NCBI RefSeq assembly: GCF_000499385.1
Contig: NW_013655314.1
Coordinates: 116,193 to 136,192 of the forward strand
Source: Eimeria necatrix
Taxonomy: Eukaryota > Apicomplexa > Conoidasida > Eucoccidiorida > Eimeriidae
Reading direction: 5' to 3'
DNA length: 20,000 bases
Part shown: positions 8,227 through 18,571 of the stretch, piece after piece
How the letters are laid out: each line of letters begins with the position of its first letter
Position numbering within the stretch: the first letter of the stretch is position 1
Translations under genes and position numbers: made by a program
Notes under the pieces: model-generated
What the model saw: the letters and a program-made list of their open reading frames with translations, nothing else
What the model was told of the DNA's origin: nothing
The model's database searches: none

Positions 8227-8640
8227 GCAGCAGCTTTTAGCTACGTCGCCGGTCACTTTCTCTTAAGTACCTACAACTACAGGTGCTCTTGTTGCGGCTC
8301 CTCTTGCTGCTTCTGCTGCTTCTGCTGCTTCTGCTGCTTCTGCTGCTGCTGCTGCGTATTGCCCTGTTGCTGCTGCCACTGCTGCTGCCACTGCTGCTGC
8401 TGCATCTGCTGCTGCTCGTACTGAAGTCGCTATTGCTGCTGCTGCTCTTGCTGCCGCTGCTGCTCCTGTCTTTAAAAACAGTTAACAGCTCTCCTCAGGG
8501 CCCCACACTTCAGCAGCAGAAGAACCGCAGCAGCAACACAGTGCCTCGTCAGCAGCAGCAGCAGCAACACTAGTAGCAGCAGTAGCAGCAGCAACGGCAG
8601 CAGCAGCAGCAGCAGCAGCAGTGCGAAGACTGCTTGCGGC
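8063..8640. other. CAG/CTG repeat field
   Basis: The field contains a (CAG) run of about 17 units at 8175-8225, a CTT-interrupted CTG run at 8280-8360 and further mixed tracts. Repeat polarity switches from CTG to CAG and back several times. No gene is supported. Confidence 0.6.
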
Positions 8641-8684
8641 GTTTCATACCATCCCACGGACTTTCCAAACTGTGGGTGAACTAG

Positions 8685-8715
8685 CCAATAGAAGGCGCAG
8701 CAGCTAGCTATAAAA
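8685..8715 (+). promoter_or_regulatory. CCAAT- and TATA-like pair
   Basis: CCAAT at 8685-8689 and TATAAAA at 8709-8715 lie 20 bp apart in about 100 bp of unique sequence (8634-8740) between a CAG field and the GCTA repeat block. Classical CCAAT/TATA promoters are unusual in apicomplexans. The only sequence downstream on plus is the GCTA repeat, so a coding gene is not evident. Confidence 0.3.
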
Positions 8716-8740
8716 CCCGGAGTTAGCCTGCGGCCCACAG

Positions 8741-9368
8741 TGCTAGCTAGCTAGCTAGCCAGCCAGCTAGCTAGCTAGCCGGCTAGCCAGCTAGCTAGCT
8801 AGCCAGCTAGCAAGATAAATAGTCAGCCGGCTACGCAGCTAGCTAGCGAGCTAGCGAGCTAGCTGGCTAGCTGGCTACCTAGTTTGTTAACTAGCTGGCT
8901 AGCCAGCTAGCTAGCTGGCTAGCTAGCTGGCTAGCTAGCCAGCTAGCTAGCTGGTTAGCTAGCTCGCTGGCTAGCTAGCTGGGCAGCGGACCCCGTTCAA
9001 ACGCGCTGCACGCTCGGCCTTGGCTAGCCCGCAGACGAACTGCTGGCGAGCTGTAGAGCCAGCTGGCTAGCTGGCCATCTGGCTGGCTAGCTTGTTGGCT
9101 AGTTGGCTAGCTGGTTGGCTAGCTGGCTATCTGGCTAGCTAGCCGGTTAGCTAGCTGGCTAGCTGGCTGGCTTGCTGGCTGGCTTTCTGGCTAGCCAGCC
9201 AGCTATCTAGATGGCCCGGAGGCTGTATTGCTGGCTGTATGGCTGGCTATGTGGCTAGCTACATGGCTAGCTAGCTGGCTAGCCAGCTAGCTAGCCAGCC
9301 GCGTGGCTGGCTAGCGAGCCAGCTAGCTGGTAGGCTTCCAGGCATCGAGCTAGCTAGCTAGCTAGCTG
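8741..9368. repeat. GCTA/GCTG tetranucleotide repeat block with dense GCTAGC palindromes
   Basis: About 630 bp of CTAGCTAGC, CCAGCTAG and GGCTAGCTGG units form a degenerate tetranucleotide satellite. Nearly every unit contains the palindromes AGCT, CTAG or GCTAGC, so each strand can fold on itself. A unique island of about 75 bp interrupts it near 8980-9055. In the first part (8740-8830) GCTAGC-C units dominate; later ones are mainly GGCTAGCTG. Confidence 0.9.
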
Positions 9369-9594
9369 CTCAGCAGCAACAGCAGCAGCACAAGGCTTTA
9401 GCGCTTCCGTTGGGACAGCGCTATCTGCTGACAAGTAGTCGCTGCAGCTGCAGCTGCTGCAGCAGCTGCAGCAGCGGCAGCAGCAGCAGCTGTTGCAGCT
9501 GCTGCTGCTGCCGCTGCTGCGAATCCCGTTGCTGCCTCAGCGCCCGCCGCCTCTGACTCTCCAGCCGCCGCAGTGGCAGCCGCCTCGGCAGCAC

Positions 9595-9661
<67 letters not shown>
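9369..9661. other. 3' flank of gene B
   Basis: CAG/CTG mixtures and unique GC-rich sequence lie between the GCTA block and the stop codon of gene B. No gene is visible. It is probably 3' UTR or terminator sequence of gene B on the minus strand. Confidence 0.5.
9598..9660 (+). repeat. Perfect (CAG)21 tract
   Basis: Twenty-one uninterrupted CAG units end one base before the stop codon of gene B (TAG at 9664-9662 on minus). It is among the longest pure triplet tracts in the window and reads CTG in the sense direction of gene B, outside its coding region. Confidence 0.95.
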
Positions 9662-9809
9662 CTAGGTCTCTTTGACGAGGCCGCACTGCGCAGTTTGGAA
9701 GAGAACTGCCATTAGCTGCCGGGCCCTTCTGGACAGCAGCGGCTGCAGCAAACAGCGGAGGCCGCCAATGCCTTCTGTGGGGTCTCTGCGGGCGTCCCAG
9801 TGTCGGCCG

Positions 9810-9848
<39 letters not shown>

Positions 9849-10161
9849 AGCAGCAGCTGCTGCTGCTGCTGCCAGGGCGGCGAGAAGACCCCCGGAGAAG
9901 CTGCTGCTGCTCCCTCCGCCTCGGGCCGCATGAAGTCGCACAGCCACAAACCCCGCAAGTGACTCAGCAGCTGCAGCAGCGGCAGCAAAGCGCGGGACTG
10001 CAGCAGCTGCGGCTGCAGCACGAAGACCAAGTGCGACAGCAAAGCAGCAGTGTCTTTGTCCAGAAGTGCTGCTGCTGCTGCTGCGTTGCCCATGGCCAGC
10101 AGCGCGATGGCGTTGGCCTCCGCCAGGTTGCTCTGCGGGTCGCTGCCCATGCCCCACCTCA

Positions 10162-10206
<45 letters not shown>

Positions 10207-10368
10207 GGGCGGAGCCCGCAGCAGCAGCCATCGACAGCCGCGAGGGCAGGCTGCTGCAGAGGTCGCCCGAGCTCGCCTGAGCAGCAAACTCGATGGCGTC
10301 TGCTGCTGCTGCTGCTGCTTTGTGGATTTCGTCCTGCCAGCTGCTTTGGGAGCCAGCCTCTCGCGCTT

Positions 10369-10401
<33 letters not shown>

Positions 10402-10519
10402 CTGTGGCAGCTGCAGCGGAAGCAGAGGCAGCCGAGCGAGCAGCAGCAGCAGGCCAGAAGCGCCCTGCTTCTGCGTAGAGGCCGACGGGGCAGTCGCAGG
10501 TGCGGTGCAGGCAGTCGTC

Positions 10520-10557
<38 letters not shown>

Positions 10558-11034
10558 CAACTGCTGCTGCAGGCACTGCTGCCTTCTCTTCAGCAGAAAT
10601 GCGCAGCGGAGGCGGCGCGCTGGCTGGCTCCAGCAGCGGGGAAAGTCTGGGGGTTTCTCTGCTGTGGTGTCTGTGTCTTTGTCTGTGTCTGCGTTGCTGC
10701 TGCGGCTGCTGCTGCAGCTGCTGCTGCAGCTGCTGCAGCACGTACTTCTTGTGCTTCTCCTGGAGGCGCTGGTGCTGCAGCAGGACGGCGCCTTTCGCCT
10801 TGAGCTGCTGCAGCCGGGGGTCCCGCGCGCTCGCTGCTGCCTGCTGCTGCTGCTGCTGCTGCAGCAGCAAAGCTGGCAGCAACTTCACCACTTGCCCGTC
10901 GCAGCTAATCCCCAAACCCCCCCAGCAGCCCCCGCAGCTGGGGCAGCGGGGGCGGCCGGGCAAAGGAGTCCACAGCATCTCGGGGCCCAGTGGGGCGTAC
11001 AGCTGCTGCCACTCTTCTATCCCCACCTCGGGTC

Positions 11035-11090
<56 letters not shown>

Positions 11091-11825
11091 GCCTGCTTCA
11101 CCTGCTCGTCGCACAAAGGCATGCGCGCCCAGTAATCCGCAGCGCGGCTGCAGAAGTCCTCCACCCAAGACCACTGACTGCTATCTGCAGCAGGGGCCCC
11201 CTGGGGGCCCCCTGGGGGGGCCCCCAGGGGGGCCCCCAGGGGGGCCCCCAGGGGGGCCCCCAGGGGGGCCCCCTGGGGGGCCCCCAGGGGGGCCCCCAGG
11301 GGGCCCCCTAAGGGGGCCCCTGGGGAGGAGCCCGCTGGGGCCCCTGCGGGGGCCCCTAGGGGGGCCCCTGAGGGGCCCCCAGAAGCAGCAAGGGAGGAAA
11401 TAGTCCAGGGCCGCGTTAAGTCATATGGCTCTCTGGGGCCCCCTGAGCTGCAGCTATTTGCTGGGGGCTCTGCTGCAGCAGCAGGCAGCAGTGCTTCTGC
11501 TGCTGCTGCGTCTGCTGCTGCTGCTGCTGCTGCTGCTGGCTGCTGCTGAGCTAATTTCAAACGTGCTGCCTCAGCCAGCAAAGCGCCCTCCCTGTATAGG
11601 CCCATGCCTTCTTCTACGTGCTGCAGGAGCTGGTGTTGCTGCTGCAGCAGCAACTGCACCTGCTGCTGCTGCTGCTGCTGCTCTTGACAGTGCTGCTGCA
11701 GCTTCCGTTCCACCACGAGTCGCCTCCGTATCTGCAGCAGCAGACGCCGCTGCTGCCGCTGTGCTGCTGCTCCACGGGGCCTCAGCAGCAGGCATATGCT
11801 GGCTTGCGCAGCCTTGCTGCGGCCT

Positions 11826-11862
<37 letters not shown>

Positions 11863-12050
11863 CAGCAGCAGCAGGCAGCAGCTGCAGGTGGCCTTCCAGC
11901 GACTCCGGGAGCAGCTTCACTGCAGGGCTGCTCGCAGCTGCCTCACGACGCGCTGCTGCTGTTGCTGCTGCTGTTGCTGCTGCTGTTGATGCTGCTGCTG
12001 CCTCTGGTGATAGGCCTAGGCTGCTGCATTCACCAAACGTAGAGTCCGGC

Positions 12051-12085
<35 letters not shown>

Positions 12086-12371
12086 GGCTGCTATTCCCGC
12101 TTCTAGTGCATGCCCTGCGAAATGGCTTGGCAACTCCTCAGCTGCTGCTGCTGCTGCAGCTGCTGCTGCTGCTGCTGCTGCTGCAGGGGGCTGGCTGTGC
12201 AGCTTCCGCCTGCAGAAAGATGCATGCAGCCTCACAGGCAGCAGCAAAGAGTGGGGGCCCCTGGGGGCCCCCAGCCTCTTCCAAAGGGCCCTCAGTCTGG
12301 GCAAGCTTGGCCGTTTTGCTGCTGCTACCAGGAGCTCGGCTAGCTGGCCATGCAGGGCTTGCTGCTGCTGC

Positions 12372-12406
<35 letters not shown>

Positions 12407-12508
12407 AGCGAGGCCCTGTTGCTTCATCTTCCTGTAGAGGGTCTTGGCCACCGAGCGGATGGCCTCCTTCCCGCAGATAGTTGCTGCAGCGCTCAGTTGC
12501 CACTCAAA

Positions 12509-12557
<49 letters not shown>

Positions 12558-12701
12558 CTGCTGATGCTGGAGTCGAGGCCGCCGCTTGAGGCTGGGGGCG
12601 GCGAAGGCGGGGGCCCAGTGAGCGCTGCATGCGCCCACTTAGTTGCTGCTTCTGTGGCTCTTTTTGCTGCTGCTGCTGCTGCTGTCTCGAGCACGGACTG
12701 A

Positions 12702-12746
<45 letters not shown>

Positions 12747-13482
12747 AACGGGGCAGGACAAAACAGCTGGTCGAAGCAGGGAAAAGATATCAGACTGCAG
12801 CTTTCAAGATCAAAACATTTGACAGTTAAGCTGCTGTCGGGGGGCACTAGGGGCAGCTCCCTTTGCTGCTGCAGGTTGCTTTGCTGCTGCAGCTGCTGCA
12901 GCAGCCGCTGCTGCTGCACCTCCTGCTGCACTTCCTGCTGCAGCGGCTGCTGCAGCGGCTGCTGCAGCGGCTGCTGCGCCTGAAGCAGCTGCTCACTTAC
13001 CCGCATCCCTATGGCGGACTGCGAACTCAGCAGCAGCGGGCGTTCAGGGGGTCCTAGCTGCAGCAGCAGCTGCTGCTGCTGCTGCAGCTGCTGCAGCTGC
13101 ACCTGCATCTGCTGCAGCTGCTGCAGCTGCTGCAGCTGCTGCAGCTGCTGGTGCTGCTGCATGGGCAGCTGCCGCCACGCTGGCATCTGAGGGACCCACG
13201 GACCCTCCACCCAATGTTGCTGCTGCAGTTGCTGCAGCTGCTGCTGCTGCAGCTGCGACTGGTACTGCTGCTGGAACTGCCGCTGCTTCTGCTGCTGCTC
13301 TTGTTCCTGCTGCAGCAGGAACTCTATCTCAACGTTTTCTGCAGAGTAGAGGTCCTGCTGCGGCTGCAGCTGTTGCTGCTGCAGCTGCTGCTGCAGCTGC
13401 TGCTGCAGCTCGTGCTGCTGCTGCTGCTTGGCGCTGCCGAGTGTCTGCGTCGCCGCTGCGTCGCCCAGCTGCGGGCCCCTTC

Positions 13483-13521
<39 letters not shown>

Positions 13522-13842
13522 GCTGCCTGCTGCCTGAGGTGTCTATACACCGCAGCAAAGCCCCCCGAGCTGCCACGGGAAATGGTATTTCCAACATTAT
13601 GTAGCAGTCTTTGAAGAAGTAAATGCTGCTGCTGCTGAGGCAGCGCAGCACGGGAGCAGCAGCAACCCACAAGTCCCACTGTTTGCACACCCACTGACAC
13701 CAGGCTTCGTCGAGTTTGCTTTTGCTGCTGCTGCTGCTGCTGCTGCGCAAGCTGCGCACGCTCTCTTTGCTGCTGCTGCGGCAGCTGCTGCTGCGGCTGC
13801 GGACTACCCAGCTCTCGCGGCGACGCCACTGTGAGTGCAGAT

Positions 13843-13874
<32 letters not shown>

Positions 13875-14704
13875 AGTTGCAGCTGCAGCTGCTGCTGCTG
13901 CTGCTGTTTTTGCTGCAAAATGCCCCCATCTCCGCTGCTTTGGGCCCCTATCTCGCCAAAGTGGGAGTAGCTGCACCACGCTTCGGCTGCTGCTTCTTGC
14001 TGCTGCTGCTGCTGCAGCTGCTGCAGCTGCCCCTGTTGCTGCTGCTGCTGGTTAAAATCCAGCTGCAGCAGCGAGCTACGACTGTCCCTCTGCTGCAGCA
14101 GCATGTTGGATTGAGTGTAGTAGTAGTAGTCGTTGCCAGACGGCTGCTGCTGCTGCTGCTGCTGCAGCAGCAGCAGCTGCTGATGCTGCTGCTGCTCTTT
14201 CGTGCAGACGCCTGAAGCGACCCAGAAGGGGCCTTGCTGCTGCTGGCTTCTTGCATCTGAGAGTTCTTGCTGCTTCATGTGCATTTGTAGCTGCTGCTGC
14301 AGCTGCTGCTGCTGCTGCAGCTGCTGCTGCAAGTGCTGCTGCGGCCGCTGTCCGCGGGGGCTGTCTCTCCTGCTGCCGCCAAGCAGCAGCGCTTGGCGCT
14401 TAGTAGCAGCAGCAGCAGCAAGCGTTGCTGCTGCTGCTGCACTCTCAGCAAATGGTAAGGCAGCCTCAGCAGCTGCTGCAGTACTTGCCTCTTCGTGCTG
14501 CTGCAGCGTCAACAGCCAAGAGCTCTGTGAAATAGCTTCCTGCTGCTGCTGCAGCTGCTGCTGCTGCCTCACCTGCTGCTGCTGCTGCTGCTGCTGTGCT
14601 TGTTGCCAATGGTGCTGCGGCTGGTGAGCGACCCACTTCATGTTCTGTGGAGTGTCGGGAGGCCGCGCAGCCGCAGCAGCAACAGCAGCAGAAGCAGCAG
14701 CAGA

Positions 14705-14735
<31 letters not shown>

Positions 14736-14901
14736 GCAGGAGCAGCGCAGCCCCGCCTGCTGTAAACCTCACGGAGGCCCTCAGCAAAACCCTTGGGGCC
14801 CCTGGGGGCCTCCTGGGGCCCCACATGGGAGAAGCGGGGCCCCTGGTTAACGCGGCTTGCGAAGGCCAGCAGCAGGTGTTCTTCCCACGGCTGCTGCTGC
14901 A

Positions 14902-14939
<38 letters not shown>

Positions 14940-15057
14940 AGCCCCGGCTGCTGCTCCCTCCACCGGCTGCGCAGCTGCAAGTTTGTCTGAAGGGAAGCAG
15001 CGGAGGGGGCCTCAGCAGCTGCGTTGTCTCGCTGCTGTTGCTGCTCCTGCGGCAGTG

Positions 15058-15095
<38 letters not shown>

Positions 15096-15607
15096 TGCTG
15101 TTGCTGCTGTTGCTGCTGCTGCTGAGACTTTCTTCGACCCTTCTTTTTTCGCTTGACTGCTGCTGGCTTTTCCGCTTCTTGCTGCTGCTGCTGTAGAGGC
15201 TCATATTGAGTCTGTTGGCTAGCTTCTAAGGCAGTAGCAGCAGCAGCAGTACGCCCAGCAGCAGCAGCAGCAGGAGCAGCAGCTGGAGCAGCAGCAACAG
15301 GAACAGCAGCAGCAGCAGGTGCTTGAGTGGCTGCTGCCGCAGGATTTGGCGCCTCACGGGCGGGCATCGCCCCTCGTCTTTCCGTTGCTGCTGCTGCTAC
15401 TGCTGCTGCTGCTGCCGCTGCTGCTTGAGTTGCTGCTGCGGCTGCTTGTGCAGGCGGAGGGGGAGGCGGGGCTGCTGCTGCTGCTGCCGCTGCAGCCGCT
15501 GCTGCTGCTGCTGTTGCAGCTGCTTCCGGTGTTTGCTGGAACTGCCGCTGGTGGTCTATGAACATCTGCAGCCGCGTGTCTCTCAGCTCGTTTTGCTGCT
15601 CCCTCAT

Positions 15608-15644
<37 letters not shown>

Positions 15645-16371
15645 ACCTCTCTGCCCATTTGCTGCGCCGTGTCTTCCTGCAGCAGCTCTGCAGCAGCACA
15701 ACACAGGACACGCAGCAGAAGCAAGGCTTGTGTTGCTGCTGCTGCTTGTGGCTGTGGTGGGGCCAGAGCTCACTTTGTCCTTCTGTCACTGCAGCAGCAG
15801 TTGCTGCTGCTGCTGCTGCTGCTGCTGTTGGAGAGCCATCTGCTGCTGCTGCTGCATGCACTACTCCAATCCAGCCCTGAATAAACCTAATGGCTGAGTC
15901 CACAGTTAGGGGCTTTCTTAATTCAAGAGGTTCTATTGCATAGGCTGCTGAAGCAGCAGCAGCAGCTGTTGCTGCTGCTGCTACTGCTGCTGCTGTTCTC
16001 GCGCTGCTGCTGGACGAGCCCTCAGCGCTGCTTGACGGGCGAGCGAGCTGCAGCGGCGGCACCGGCTGCTGCTGCAGCTGCTGCAGCTGCTGCAGCTGCT
16101 GCTGCTGCTGCTGCTGCTGAAAGGGGGCAGCTGCAGCTGCTGGAGCTGCTGCTGGAGCTGCTGCTGCCTGCCAGCGCAGGGAAGAAGGGCATTCTAGCTG
16201 CTGCAGCTGCTGCCGCTGCTGCTGTTCGTTCAGGCATTGCTGCAGCAGCACTGCGCTTTTGCTGCTGCTGCTGCTGCTGCTGCTTGCTGTTGCTGGCCGC
16301 TCTAGTGAGGCTAGTGAAGGGGCAACCCTAGCTTTGCTAAGTGACCACAGTGCCGTATGCGAATGCTTCAA

Positions 16372-16402
<31 letters not shown>

Positions 16403-16405
16403 AGC

Positions 16406-16437
<32 letters not shown>

Positions 16438-16542
16438 TGGGGGCCTGCGTGGAGACACGCGGCGGCGACGGTCTGCTGCTGCTTGCTCACTCTCCTGCTT
16501 CCTCTCGGGCGCTGCTGCTGCTGCTTGAGCTGCTGTTGCTTG

Positions 16543-16577
<35 letters not shown>

Positions 16578-16641
16578 TCGCCTGCCACCGCATCCAAGGA
16601 AGCAACTGGCTGCTCAGCGCACAAGCTGAGAAGGCGCTAGA

Positions 16642-16684
<43 letters not shown>

Positions 16685-16762
16685 GCCCTAGGGCTTGCAG
16701 CAAATCGCGGGGAGTATGCAGAGGCTTGGGAGCCTCGGCTGTCTCCCCAGCTGAGTCTTTGC

Positions 16763-16801
<39 letters not shown>

Positions 16802-16901
16802 AGTCGGTGGTATTCTGGCTGTTGCTGCAGCTGCAGCTGACCCTCGCGTAGGTGCTGGTGCCTTTGCTGTTGCTGCCGTGGCCTCTGCTGCTGCAGCAGC
16901 A

Positions 16902-16939
<38 letters not shown>

Positions 16940-17433
16940 GTAACAGCAGCATGCCAGGTCCCCAGACCAGCCCTCGCATTTGCTTGAATTAAACCTCCGC
17001 GGGCTGTCCCTCTTCTGCTGCTGAAGTTTGAACGCGGGCGCGGCATGGCCGGCTGCTGCTGCTGCTGCAGTTGCTGCTGCTGCAGCTGCTGCTGCTGAGG
17101 CGGCTGCAACAGCTGCTGCTGCTGCAGCTGCTGCTGCTGAGGCGGCTGCAGCAGCTGCTGCTGCTGCGGCTGCTGCTGCTGCTGCTGCTGCCGGTGAGGC
17201 GGCGGCGGTGGCGGTGGTAGCGTCGTCGCTGCGGCTGCTGTTGCCGTGGGTGCTGCTGCTGTGCCTGCTGCTGCTGTGCCTGCTGCTGTTGCTGCTGCAG
17301 GAGTAGAAACTGCTGCTGCTGCAGCGGGAGCTGTTGAACCTGCTGCGGGGACGTGAGGCAGCATGATCGGAAGCAAATTTGTTCCGTGCTGCTGCTGGTG
17401 GCCCTGCTGCTTCACTCGTGTAACTTGAAGTGC

Positions 17434-17472
<39 letters not shown>

Positions 17473-17621
17473 AAGCCGCTGGCTTTGCTGCTGCTGCAGT
17501 TGCTGTTCCCTTAAGCCCCTTTTTGCTGCTTCATTTCTCTCTGGGGCTCTGCTGTCTCCGCTTGGGAAGCCAGCATTAAGCGGTTGTGCTGCAGGAGCAG
17601 CTGCAGCGGGAGCAGCAGATG

Positions 17622-17661
<40 letters not shown>

Positions 17662-17996
17662 TACGGAACCAGCAATAATTGCCCCGTCTCCCGGGTGCTT
17701 TTTCGAAGAGGGAGGGATGGAGCGTGGGTGCTGCTGCTGCTGCTGGTTTTGCTGCTGCGGTTGCAGCTGCTGTTGCTGCTGCAGTGGCGCTGCTGTTGCA
17801 GCAGCTGCAGCGGGTTCTGTTGCTGCACTTGCTGCTGCTGCTGTTGCTGCAGGTGTTGCTGCAGCTGCAACGGCTGCCTCTGTTGCTGCTTCCTGCCTAA
17901 TAAATACTCCTTTTGTTTGGGGCGGAGGCAGTCTTGCTGCTGCTGCTGAAGGCTCTACGAAGGCTGCTGCTAGGGCCTGCCCCTGCTGCTGCTGCC

Positions 17997-18030
<34 letters not shown>

Positions 18031-18085
18031 CAGGCGCCGCTGCCGCGTTGTGGCGAACCGACCTCTCCCGCGCCAGTGCCCTCTG

Positions 18086-18123
<38 letters not shown>

Positions 18124-18157
18124 AGGCAGTTCAGCTGCAGCAGTTGACGGGCCCGGC

Positions 18158-18196
<39 letters not shown>

Positions 18197-18531
18197 CCCG
18201 GACGCTCCTTCTGCCGCACCGGCACAATTAAAGAGGCAGCTGACCACGAGTGACCTGCTGCTGCTGCTGCTGCTCTTGCTGCTCCTGCTGCTGCCTCAGG
18301 TGCTGTAAGGGGCCCTGCTGCTGATCGTGGCTTTCGTGCGGCTGCTGCTGCTGCTGTTGCTGCTGCAGCCGGCGTTGCTGCAGCTCCACCAGTTGGCTGC
18401 GTTCGTCCTTGAATGCCAGATCCACCTGCAGCAGCAGCAACAGCAGCTGCTGCTGCTGCTGCAGGAGCTGCAGCGCCTCCTGCAGCAACTACAGTGCACC
18501 CCGGCTGCACATTTGATGCAAATGCAGGCTG

Positions 18532-18571
<40 letters not shown>

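Noticed and set aside
8160..8240. CRISPR-like or other regular arrays among the CAG tracts
   Set aside because: There are no conserved repeats with unique equal-length spacers; these are simple triplet microsatellites in a eukaryotic genome.
9662..15724. Start of a separate protein at 15724
   Set aside because: The codon is TTG, and the sequence before the proposed acceptor (LLLRVLCCAAAELLQ) looks like the end of an intron.
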